DNA from: Poecilobothrus nobilitatus
Lineage: Eukaryota; Arthropoda; Insecta; Diptera; Dolichopodidae
Reading direction: 5' to 3'
DNA: 64,000 bases
Assembly: GCA_947095535.1 (NCBI GenBank)
Contig: OX352773.1
Coordinates: 108,686,950-108,750,949, forward strand
Below are positions 38,190 to 51,119 of this stretch, in pieces (the first letter of the stretch is position 1; each line of letters starts with the position of its first letter). The notes below the pieces were generated by a model that was not told the origin of the DNA, did no database searches, and worked only from the letters and a program-made list of their open reading frames with translations. Made by a program: the position numbers and the translations under genes.

Positions 38190-38921
38190 AATTGGTAAGC
38201 TAAAAAAGTATAAAAAGGAGCTCAGATCGCTGATTTGTCGCAAAAAATCTCTTAACAACAAACGAAAGGTTATAGTTCAAAGAACTTAATTTTTACCAAC
38301 TCTTTTAAGTGTAGTACTATCAGGAATAATTGGAAAGTTTTTAAAATTAATAACAGTTCTTTTAATAAAATAATAATATTAAAACCTGAAATTTACGAAA
38401 AACTTAAACAAAATTATGATCTTGAACTAAATAAATTTAATACAATTACAGTAAAAATTATGCTTAATAAAAATTTAAGTGACGTTCAAAAGTGGTATAT
38501 CATACGTCAAAATCTACTTAAAGCCCAAAGTAAAAATAGAATAAAACCTACAAACAAAAAAGAAGAAAAAATTAAAGTAATGGATTCAAAAGGAATTCAA
38601 ATACGGTCAAAACCATTACTTAAAGATGAAGAGATTCAAACGGATTTTGTCAAATACACAAACAAAATTCCTGAGGAGGAAATTCCTGAGGAGGAAATTC
38701 CTGAGAAGGAAATTCATGAAAGAAAACGTTATGAAGAAGAAGTATTTGATGACGAAATTCAAGAAAATGTTTTAACAAAAGCAATGTCAGCTATGTCAGC
38801 TGGTGAACATCTTAGAAAAAGAAAGTCTCAAAGAAATGAAAACTTTCAATTATTTGAAACAGATACAGGAGATATTATAGCGGTTCCTTTAGACAGTCCC
38901 AGTCCAGTTAATATTTATTAA
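38190..38921 (+). pseudogene. Maverick virion-associated protein, basic/acidic
   Basis: A first part (about 38,190-38,340) reads KLKKYKKELRSLICRKKSLN, NKRKVIVQ and a hydrophobic FLPTLLSVVLSGIIGKFLK segment. After frameshifts it continues from 38,370 with ILKPEIYEKLKQNYDLEL and an open frame to 38,921 (ATG at 38,460: MLNKNLSDVQKWYIIRQNLL). Similar K-R-K...VQ..G.FLP.LL and LKPE...L.....L.D..KW..Y.Q.L series are familiar from Maverick elements; precise role unknown. A 15-bp direct repeat (about 38,669-38,713) encodes EIPEE units, and the C-terminus (ETDTGDIIAVPLDSP) is conserved-looking. Confidence 0.55.
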
Positions 38922-39076
38922 AGATGGAAAAACAAATTCAATTGTAGGAACTTCATACATTCCATTCAATAAAGAGCAAATGATTTGTGATTGGAAAGTT
39001 TTCATATTATTAACATTATTTCTAAATCTAAAAGCCTTGTTGGCGAATTCAAGAAGAGAGGTTAGAACGACGCTTA

Positions 39077-39600
39077 ATGTGGGAAATTTTAAATTTTATA
39101 AATTATGTACAACCAAATAAAGCTGAAGATTTACCTTCAAATTTAAATTATAATATTGTATGCATTAGTAAACCGAAAATTGAAATAAAATTAAAAGCTT
39201 ATACTTTGGAGAGTCTTTTAAAAACTTGTTTTAATCAGGTTGCAATGCAACTAAAAGAATTTAAAAAGCATAAAACTCGTATAATTGAAGCTTATGTTTA
39301 TCATTATTTCCAATAGTTAAACCTGACATATTTTTTATATATACTGATATAATGAACCCCAAAATATTGGTGGTAAAGAAATAAGGTGTCTAAGAACAGT
39401 TATTATATTAAATTCTTTGAATGATACGGTTAAAGAGTTTAAAAATATTCAGTATTGCAGTGATAGTATTCTTTCTTTTGATAGTATTTCTGTACTTTTA
39501 TGTGATAAATATGGCTATAAAATAACATTCTCAGATAATAGAGTTCTAAAAAACAAAAATTCTATTGCATTTCCAAAAAGTATATAAATAAACTATACAT
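39077..39600 (+). pseudogene. Maverick probable minor virion protein
   Basis: An open frame of 79 codons (39,077-39,316) is followed by a frameshifted extension: PDIFFIYTDIMNPK, then GGKEIRCLRTVIILNSLND, NIQYCSDSILSFDSISVLL and ITFSDNRVLKNKNSI. The pattern Y.YTDI..P..VG....R.LR....P...F...YY......F..I.I.......G..I.F is one I associate with Maverick virion-type proteins. It sits directly before a GLGSFFGGLFR-type protein and the capsid gene. Probably a minor capsid component; the assignment is by pattern memory. Confidence 0.45.
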
Positions 39601-39623
39601 TAATATGATTATATTATTCATCA

Positions 39624-39915
39624 TGGAACGTATCCACTATAAATATTATTTAGTTCAATCAGGAAAAGGTTTTGAGGACATCTGCTCCTTACTATACTGA
39701 ACCATCCCATATCAAAGAGGTCCCGGGTTGGGAAGCTTCTTTGGAGGTCTTTTTAGATATTGAAAACCAATTATTAAATCTGGAGCAAATTTATTTAAAA
39801 AAGAAGCAATTAATTCTGGTATAAATGCACTTTCTGATTTAGCATCTGGAGGAAATGTAAAAGAAGTTTTTCAAGATCGGGGAAAAACTATAAAAAGACT
39901 TTTTAAAAAAATTTA
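39624..39915 (+). pseudogene. Maverick small virion protein with GLGSFFGGLFR motif
   Basis: Starts MERIHYKYYLVQSGKGFEDI (39,624) and, after a stop, reads YQRGPGLGSFFGGLFRY. In another frame it continues LKPIIKSGANLFKKEAINSG and INALSDLASGGNVKEVF. The amphipathic Gly/Phe-rich start followed by a basic region is typical of small Maverick virion proteins that precede the capsid gene. Frameshift and stop make it a pseudogene. Confidence 0.55.
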
Positions 39916-39986
39916 AATTATTCTGTCGCAAAACGACCTAAAGTTAAAAGCAGGAAAAGTAAGAAAAAAGTGAAGGATTTGATTAA

Positions 39987-40639
39987 AATGACTGAGTGTA
40001 TGATATCAGACCTAGATATTTGTAGAGTACCACCTATTCAATCTAGTATTTTACGATCCGAATAAGTTTCTTATAATCCTATTCCATCTCTAGATAATGC
40101 GTCATTGAATTTGTTTCGTTAGGTCGTGGTGTCACATATCTTGATATATCTTCCGCATACTTGAGGACTAAAAATTGAAATCATTAAAAAAGATGAAAAT
40201 TTGTGGAACAATGACAAAGAGACTGGTGGAAAACAGCTACCGCAACCAGGCGTAGTAAACAACATTTTACAGTCTTTAGTAAAACAGTATAGTGTATAAC
40301 CAAATGGCAAAAACATAACTCCTTCGGAAGGAAATTATCATTATAGAGCCTACATAGAATATTTATTAAATTATGGAAGTGATGCAGCAACAACACATTT
40401 AGAATGTGCGGGTTGGAACTTAGATAAACCAAACATAGGAAGTACTGAAAATAAAGGCTTTAAGGAACGTCAAAAACTCTTTAATAAAAGCAACGTAGTG
40501 GAACTTATGAGAAAATTACATGTGGATTATGTTTAATCAACCAACTCTGTTGATTAATAATGTAGATATTAGAGTTAACTCTTGAAAAACCAGATTTTTA
40601 CATGTTTTCAGATGAAAATGATGAGTCTCACTTAAAAAT
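39987..40639 (+). pseudogene. Maverick capsid protein, N-terminal half (split by LINE L3)
   Basis: ATG at 39,987 (MTECMISDLDICRVPPIQ). After a stop at the residue that is normally Trp it continues VSYNPIPSLD. Further on come GPVNN-type sequence (KQLPQPGVVNNILQSLVKQY) and the best preserved part, NYHYRAYIEYLLNYGSDAAT (from about 40,321), ending FNQPTLLINNVDIRV and DENDESHLK. These segments match the capsid-type protein family annotated in animals as F54H12.2-like, which I take to be the Maverick double-jelly-roll capsid protein. The frame is broken at 40,035, 40,130, 40,300 and 40,590. The rest is at 59,699-60,550. A duplicate of its last 322 bases lies at 43,381-43,702. Confidence 0.65.
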
Positions 40640-41107
40640 ATCATATCAGTATCAGAAATATCATATCAGTATCAGTATCATATCATCAGTCTATTGAAAT
40701 ACACGCTTTTCGCGCATTCTAAATTTAAATTCTAATTTTAACTTCGTAAATATACGAGTACCTAGCTATTGTTTACTTAGGATTTTTATTTTAACTAAAG
40801 CTGTTAATAACCGTGCCAATAATAATTTTTTTGGAAACTTGATACATTTGTTAATATCATATTTAGTTAAACTTTTGATTTTAATGTTTTTATAAAAATT
40901 TAAGTTGTATTAAGTTAAATCAAAAAAAAAAATTAATTATTAAACTCTTTGTGAAATTTGATACTCATTAAGTTAATTTAATTCTAATATCTGAACTATA
41001 GACTTTTTTTTCCGTTTTGTTTTGGCTTGTGTCGGAATTTACATAAGACAAAAAAATTGTAATTAAAGTGTAACTTGACCGACAGTCTTAAGCAATTTAT
41101 CTTTACT

Positions 41108-43263
41108 TATTATACCCTACAAATAAAGTATAGGGTATATTAACTTTGGTATGGTGTTTGTAACCACCAAAAGGAAGCGAGTTCGATATGGACATGTATA
41201 TATATTCTTAATCAGGATCACCTCCTGAATCGATTTAACGATGTCCGTCCGTCCGTCCGTTCGCACGATAACTCAAAAACTAATGAAGCTATCTTGATGA
41301 AATTTATATAGTAGATTGCTAATCACGAAAGGAAGGCTAAGTTCGAATTTGGACAAAATCGGTCATTGGGTTCGGATTCTGGAAGCTTCCGAATGATTCC
41401 GGAGCAAACGAGATTATCTCCAAAACCAAGAAAGACAGAACCTTTAAATTTTGTACAATGATGTTCCTTCCCATTCGATTTATGTCTCTGAAATTTAAGA
41501 GGGTTTATTCCTTGGGTTTGGATTTTGGAAGCTTCCGAACGAGCATCAGAGCAAATGAGATTATCTCCAAAACCAATAAAGATATAACCTTCAAATTTGA
41601 CAGAGTAAATTTGACAGGTGTTCTTTCATGTTTTATTTAAGTTTCTACAATTTGAGAAGACTTGGTCCATGGGTTCAGATTTTGGAAGCTTCCGAACGAG
41701 CCCCAGAGCAAACGAGATTATCTCCAAAATCAACAAAGATAGAACTTTCAAATTTTGTACAATGATGTTCCTTTCCGTTCGACTTATGTCTCTGAAATTT
41801 AAGAGCATTTGGTCCATGGGCTTGGATTTTGGAAGTTTCCGAACGAGCCCCAGAGCAAACGAGTGTATCTCCACAACCAACAAAGATAGAATTTTTATTA
41901 TACCCTACACCTAAAGTATAACGTATATTAACTTTGGTATGGTGTTTGTAACCACCAAAAGGAAGCGAGTTAGATATGGACATGTATATACATTCTGAAT
42001 CAGGATCACCTCCTGAGTCGATTTAACGATGTCCGTCCGTCCGTTCACATGATAACTCAAAAACTAATAAAGATGTCTTGATGAAATTTATATAGTAGGT
42101 TACTAATTACGAAAGGAAGGCTAAGTTCGAATCTGGACTAAATCTGTTTATGGGTTCGGATTCTGGAAGCTTCCGAATGATTCCGGAGCAAACGAGATTA
42201 TCTCCAAAACCAACAAAGATAGAACCTTGAAATTTTGTACAATGATGTTCCTTCCCGTTCGATTTATGTCTCTAAAATTTGAGAGGATTTGGTCCATGGG
42301 TTCGGATTTTGGAAGCTTCCGAACGAGCCCCAGACCAAACGAGATTATCTCCAAAATCAACAAAGATAGAAACTTTAAATTTTGTACAATGATGTTCCTT
42401 CCCGTTCGATTTATGTCTTTATGTCTTAACGAGCCCCAGAGCAAACGAGATTATCTCCAAAACCAACAAAGATAGAACCTTTAAATTTTGTACAATGATG
42501 TTCCTTCCCGTTCGATTTATGTATCTGAAGTTTAAGAGGATTTCCTCCATGGGTTTGGATTTTGGAAGCTTCCGAACGAGCTGCAGAGCAAACGAGATTA
42601 TCTCCAAAACCAACAAAGATAGAACCTTTAAATTTTTTACAATGATGTTCCTTCCCGTTTGAATTATGTCTCTGAACTTTAAGAGGGTATGGTCCATGGG
42701 TTTGGATTTTGGAAGCTTCCGAACGATCTCCAGAGCAAACGAGTATATCTCCACAACCAACAATGATAAAACTTTTATTTTTAGTACAAAGGTGTTCTGT
42801 TATATTTCCTTTTCTGTAAAATTGGAAACTGACGTTTGAAAGAATTTGAACCATGGGTTCGTGTTGTGGAAACTTCCGGACGAGCAACGAGCATATCTCC
42901 AAAACCAACAAAAGTAGAACCTTTAAATTTAGTACAATGGTGTTCTGGCATGTTTTCTTTATGTTCCTGAGATGGATTCGATGAATTGGAGTGGAAATTT
43001 GGGTACCTGACACACACCTCCCAAGGACTAACAATCTTCGAAATTAATAAAGATAGAAACTTAAAATTTTCTACAAAGGTTTCAAGCATATTCCAAGAGG
43101 ATGCTCCTTTTACGTTCCTGAAATTCGAGTTGAAAAAGACAGAAAAGGGAAGAAGTTCAAGCAACTGCCAAAAAAACTTATGGATTTTTAATTTAATTCG
43201 AATTATTCAGGTGAAGGGTATTAATAAGTCGGTTGCATCGACTTACTGTTACATTTACTTGTT
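41108..43263 (+). mobile_element. INE-1-like element, family C, with ~145-bp internal tandem repeats (unit 1)
   Basis: It has two heads (41,108 and 41,893), each TTATACCCTACA... with CCACCAAAAGGAAGCGAG, GGATCACCTCCTGA and CCGTCCGTCCGT...GATAACTCAAAAACTAA. After each head come monomers of about 140-148 bases built around GGAAGCTTCCGAACGAG, AACGAGATTATCTCCAAAA and AATGATGTTCCTTCCCGTTC. The 3' end has the hairpin AAGTCG/CGACTT (43,226-43,244) and ends TTACTTGTT at 43,263. The head resembles Drosophila INE-1/DINE-1. Two heads suggest insertion of one copy in another or unequal exchange. It lies in the L3 5' UTR. Confidence 0.7.
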
Positions 43264-43356
43264 TTTTTTTTAAAAAAAGAAATTCTTATAATAAACTAAA
43301 TAAATTTTGTTAAATATCAATTTTATTTTTGAACATTAATTAATTGTCAAGTCAAA

Positions 43357-43599
43357 ATGAGTTTTAAATGTAATTTGGAAACTCCTTCGGAAGGAAATTA
43401 TCATTATAGAGCCTACATAGAATATTTATTGAATTATGGAAGTGATGCAGCAACAACACATTTAGAATGTGCGGGTTGGAACTTAGATAAACCAAACATA
43501 GGAAGTACTGAAAATAAAGGCTTTAAGGAACGTCAAAAACTCTTTAATAAAAGCAACGTAGTGGAACTTATGAGAAAATTACATGTGGATTATGTTTAA
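43357..43599 (+). other. Chimeric ORF made by the tandem duplication
   Basis: 80 codons: the first 8 are the start of LINE ORF1 (MSFKCNLE), and the remaining 72 are the Maverick capsid fragment beginning TPSEGNYHYRAYIEYLL. The fusion falls exactly at the unit 1/unit 2 junction. It is in frame by chance, and expression is unknown. Confidence 0.7.
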
Positions 43600-44170
43600 T
43601 CAACCAACTCTGTTGATTAATAATGTAGATATTAGAGTTAACTCTTGAAAAACCAGATTTTTACATGTTTTCAGATGAAAATGATGAGTCTCACTTAAAA
43701 ATATCATATCAGTATCAGAAATATCATATCAGTATCAGTATCATATCATCAGTCTATTGAAATACACGCTTTTCGCGCATTCTAAATTTAAATTCTAATT
43801 TTAACTTCGTAAATATACGAGTACCTAGCTATTGTTTACTTAGGATTTTTATTTTAACTAAAGCTGTTAATAACCGTGCCAATAATAATTTTTTTGGAAA
43901 CTTGATACATTTGTTAATATCATATTTAGTTAAACTTTTGATTTTATTGTTTTTATAAAAATTTAAGTTGTATTAAGTTAAATCAAAAAAAAAAATTAAT
44001 TATTAAACTCTTTGTGAAATTTGATACTCATTAAGTTAATTTAATTCTAATATCTGAACTATAGACTTTTTTTTCCGTTTTGTTTTGGCTTGTGCCGGAA
44101 TTTACATAAAACAAAAAAATTGTAATGAAAGTGTAACTTGACCGACAGTCTTAAGCAATTTATCGTTACT

Positions 44171-46503
44171 TATTATACCCTACAAATAAAGTATAGGGTA
44201 TATTGCCTTTGGTATGGTGTTTGTAACCACCAAAAGGAAGCGAGTTCGATATGGACATGTATATATATTCTTAATCAGGATCACCTCCTGAATCGATTTA
44301 ACGATGTCCGTCCGTCCGTCCGTTCGCACGATAACTCAAAAACTAATGAAGCTATCTTGATGAAATTTATATAGTAGATTGCTAATCACGAAAGGAAGGC
44401 TAAGTTCGAATTTGGACAAAATCGGTCTTTGGGTTCGGATTCTGGAAGCTTCCGAATGATTCCGGAGCAAACGAGATTATCTCCAAAACCAAGAAAGATA
44501 GAACCTTTAAATTTTGTACAATGATATTCCTTCCCATTCGATTTATGTTTCTGAAATTTAAGAGGGTTTATTCCTTGGGTTTGGATTTTGGAAGCTTCCG
44601 AATGAGCATCAGAGCAAATGAGATTATCTCCAAAACCAATAAAGATATAAACTTCAAATTTGACAGGTGTTCTTTCATGTTTTATTTAAGTTTCTAAAAT
44701 TTGAGAAGACTTGGTCCATGGGTTCAGATTTTGGAAGCTTCCGAACGAGCCCCAGAGCAAACGAGATTATCTCCAAAATCAACAAAGATAGAACCTTCAA
44801 ATTTTGTACAATGATGTTCCTTTCCGTTCGACTTATGTCTCTGAAATTAAGGAGCATTTGGTCCGTGGGTTTGGATTTTGGAAGCTTCCGAACGAGCACC
44901 AGAGCAAATGAGATTATCTCCAAAACCGACTAAGATATAACCTTTAAATTTGGCAGAGTGGTGTTCTTTCATGTTTTATTTAAGTCTCTGAAAATTGAGA
45001 GGATTTGGTTTATGGGTTCGGATCTTGGAAGCTTCCGAACGAGCCCCAGAGCAAACGAGTGTATCTCCACACCCAACAAAGATAGAATTTTTATTATACC
45101 CTACACCTAAAGTATAAGGTATATTAACTTTGAATGGTGTTTGTAACCACCAAAAGGAAGCGAGTTAGATATGGACATGTATATATATTCTGAATCAGGA
45201 CCACCTCCTGAGTCGATTTAACGATGTCCGTCCGTCCGTTCACATGATAACTCAAAAACTAATAAAGATGTCTTGATGAAATTTATATAGTAGGTTACTA
45301 ATTACGAAAGGAAGGCTAAGTTCGAATCTGGACTAAATATGTTTATGGGTTCGGATTCTGGAAGCTTCCGAATGATTCCGGAGCAAACGAGATTATCTCC
45401 AAAACTAACAAAGATAGAACCTTGAAATTTTGTACAATGATGTTCCTTCCCGTTCGATTTATGTCTCTAAAATTTGAGAGGATTTCGTCCATGGGTTCGG
45501 ATTTTGGAAGCTTCCGAACGAGCCCCAGAGCAAACGAGATTATCTCCAAAATCAACAACGATAGAACCTTAAAATTTTGTACAATGATGTTCCTTCCCGT
45601 TCGATTTATGTCTCTGAAATTTAAGTGGATTTGGTCCATGGGTTTGGATTTTGGAAGCTTCCGAACGAGCACCAGAGCAACTGAGATTATCTCCAAAACC
45701 AACTAAGATATAACCTTTAAATTTGGCAGAGTGATGTTCTTTCATGTTTTATTTAAGTCTCTGAAATTTGAGAGGATTTGGTTTATGGGTTTGGATTTTG
45801 GAAGCTTCCGAACGAGCTCTAGAGCAAACGAGATTATCTCCAAAACCAACAAAGATAGAACTTAAAATTTAAAGGTTTTACAATGATGTTCCTTCCCGTT
45901 TGAATTATGTCTCTGAACTTTAAGAGGGTATGGTCCATGGGTTTGGATTTTGGAAGCTTTCGAACGATCTCCAGAGCAAACGAGTATATCTCCACAACCA
46001 ACAATGATAAAACTTTTATTTTTAGTACAAAGGTGTTCTGTTATATTTCCTTTTCTGTAAAATTGGAAACTGACGTTTGAAAGAATTTGAACCATGGGTT
46101 CGTGTTGTGGAAACTTCCGGACGAGCAACGAGCATATCTCCAAAACCAACAAAAGTAGAACCTTTAAATTTAGTACAATGGTGTTCTGGCATGTTTTCTT
46201 TATGTTCCTGAGATGGATTCGATGAATTGGAGTGGAAATTTGGGTACCTGACACACACCTCCCAAGAACTAACAATCTTCGAAATTAATAAAAATAGAAA
46301 CTTAAAATTTTTTACAAAGGTTTCAAGCATATCCCAAGAGGATGCTCCTTTTACGTTCCTGAAATTCGAGTTGAAAAAGACAGAAAAGGGAAGAAGTTCA
46401 AGCAACTGCCAAAAAAACTTATGGATTTTTAATTTAATTCGAATTATTCAGGTGTAGGGTATTAATAAGTCGGTTGCATCGACTTACTGTTACATTTACT
46501 TGT
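44171..46503 (+). mobile_element. INE-1-like element, family C, with ~145-bp internal tandem repeats (unit 2)
   Basis: Duplicate of the element at 41,108-43,263, with heads at 44,171 and 45,094 and the same 3' hairpin and TTACTTGTT end. The monomer number differs: the first array has five GGAAGCTTCCGAA-type sites (44,443; 44,590; 44,732; 44,880; 45,027) against four in unit 1. Confidence 0.7.
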
Positions 46504-46597
46504 TATTTTTTTAAAAAAAGAAATTCTTATAATAAACTAAATAAATTTTGTTAAATATCAATTTTATTTTTGAACATTAATTAATTGTCAAGTCAAA

Positions 46598-48540
46598 ATG
46601 AGTTTTAAATGTAATTTGGAAAACTGTTTCGATAATGACAAAAAAAGTAAGTTTGTCATTTGCAGAGCTTTTTGCAAAAGAAAGTTACATGGTGTTGGTA
46701 TGGGTCTTAGCAGAGATTGGTACCATCCATCTCTTGAATCATTTTTCATTTGTGAAGATTGTCAAAATTATGAAGGCCTATTAGGAAGTATGTTTGATAA
46801 TATCCAAAAAGTCATTGTAAATCTTGACAATGAAAAGTCTGCTCTGTTTGCAACAACTAACAATGCTATCGTCAACAACTCGAACGCTTTTCAAGATATG
46901 GAGAAATCGTTTGACTCATTATGCAGTTGTGTTTCCGGTCAAAGCAGTGGTGTTCAGGGGAATGATATCTCGGTCACAATTAATAAAATCGAAAGTGATC
47001 TTCTCTCAACTCTTCCTAGTAATTTCCAAAGTTTGGAAAACAAAATTAGAGATATTTTCGAAGCGGGTCCCAGTCACCGAAATATGTCTAGTGACTTGTC
47101 TTCGGTTAAAAAATTGCTGACATCACAGTATGACTCTTTTGTAGAGAAGATGGAGTCTTTACATAACTCCTCAAATATGTTTTTGTTAAGTGTACTTGGT
47201 GAATACAAAACTTGAAGACACAAGGGGCTCCGGAAATACTTCATGGAGAAATACAAAATATTCCGAAAACATGTGAAATTGGAAATCATTGTATACCGGA
47301 TACACGTGAAATAGGTATACAAACAGACCCTATTATTTTGGATAAATTTGGTACTAAATGGACTGAAGATGAATGGAATTGCAGACTTTCTAAAATATAC
47401 AATTTTAATATTTCCTCAATTAATAAGAAGAAGTTATTAAATGCATCAATTCTCATCAAAGGAGCTCCATATTCCTTTGCTGTTGCTCAAATGCTCCAAT
47501 TTATTAAAAAACAGTTCCGGGTCATCACTGTTTCATGCCTTAGTGTTACTCCTAATCGGATAAAAAAAAGAAATATAAAATATTTTGCTGCTGCAGGATC
47601 CTGATAATACATACGTTTGGAACAAAATAGGTGCAGTTACTACCTGGTGGTCCTCCAGTTCAAGTGTACCTGTCATATTAATTAAGCCAAAAGTTAAAGA
47701 TAACCTTAAATATCCATTAAGTTTAATAGATGCAAATTCTGATTTTTCTGAAATTCTTACTGATCTATCTAACCACTCCGCTATTGATACTAATAAAACA
47801 AATCTTACCGCAAATAAAATTACTAATAACAAGGATTTAATTAGTCTGGACTAACTGGACTTACCAATAATTAGACCTCCTAGTGCTAGTAACTCTAGCC
47901 ATACAATTAACCATAATTTAATTGATAATGATTTAATCAGTCTTTTTGACTTGCCAAAAGTTGCACCTCCTACTGATTGTAATAAATCTAATCATACTAC
48001 TGACATAAACAATAGTCAAAATAATATAAATAACCTTCTCGACCTACCAACAGTTATTTCACCTTCATTTAATAAGGATAACCATTTTAGAAGAACCAAT
48101 TCCTTTAATAATAATTCTTTAACGACTACTAACAAAACTAATCATACTCAGTATTCTTCTAACAATAAAATAAAATTTAAATCTAAATCTAACAATAGTA
48201 CACTCTCTAAAGAACACTCTAAATCCTCCCTTAGTATACATGTTAGTGATTCTTTTCTTAAAACTAAAATTTCTAAATTTAAACGATCCATTTCTAACAC
48301 TTTGACAAAATATCAAAATTTTGTTCAAGGTGAAACCTTAAATCCTAATAACAAACTGTCAATATTACCTAAAAATTACCACGTATCGAATATTTCAAAT
48401 TTCAGTCCTACTTCTAACAGTTCATCAAATTATAAATTACCTCCTTTAAAAAAAGTTTCTGCCCATCAATCAAATATTTCCATTCAAAATCCTACAATGC
48501 CACGCATTTTAGACCCTCTTTTGCCACCTGTTGTTAAGGT
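46598..48540 (+). pseudogene. L3 ORF1, N-terminal and central parts
   Basis: The ATG at 46,598 gives 205 open codons: a PHD-like zinc finger (FKCNLENC, FVICRAFCKRKLHGVGMGL, FFICEDCQN; residues 1-60) and then a coiled-coil-like region with Asn/Ser-rich repeats. After a stop at 47,213 another frame reads LIKGAPYSFAVAQMLQFIKK and, after a shift, NTYVWNKIGAVTTWWSSSSS. This is followed by a long Asn/Ser/Lys-rich region (47,951-48,583) and NPTMPRILDPLLPPVVKVTL. That last segment precedes the conserved C-terminal domain in L1 and L2. Here LINE L2 is inserted, and the domain resumes at 56,098. Several frame breaks. Confidence 0.65.
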
Positions 48541-48549
48541 TACACTTTC

Positions 48550-51081
<2,532 letters not shown>

Positions 51082-51119
51082 GAAAATTATAACAAGTTTT
51101 TTCGGCCCAACTCCAACTA

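Larger units (their letters stand above)
40318..46621 (+). repeat. Tandem duplication of a 3.06-3.24 kb segment
   Basis: Unit 1 (40,318-43,380) and unit 2 (43,381-46,621) are direct repeats and nearly identical. Each contains the last 322 bases of the capsid half-gene, the first 470 bases of LINE L3, an INE-1-like element with its internal array, the rest of the L3 5' UTR and the first 24 bases of L3 ORF1. The length difference comes from the array. Only a few bases of microhomology (AACT/AAACT) are seen at the junction. Confidence 0.9.

Noticed and set aside
40119..40432. Minus-strand frames of 65 and 82 codons
   Set aside because: Antisense of the capsid gene motifs YRAYIEYLLNYG.
41626..46457. 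Many 80-200 codon frames with repeated KLPKS or RTSPRANEIIS peptides on both strands
   Set aside because: Tandem monomers of the INE-1-like element; the same peptides arise from the repeat unit, with no start context and no family.
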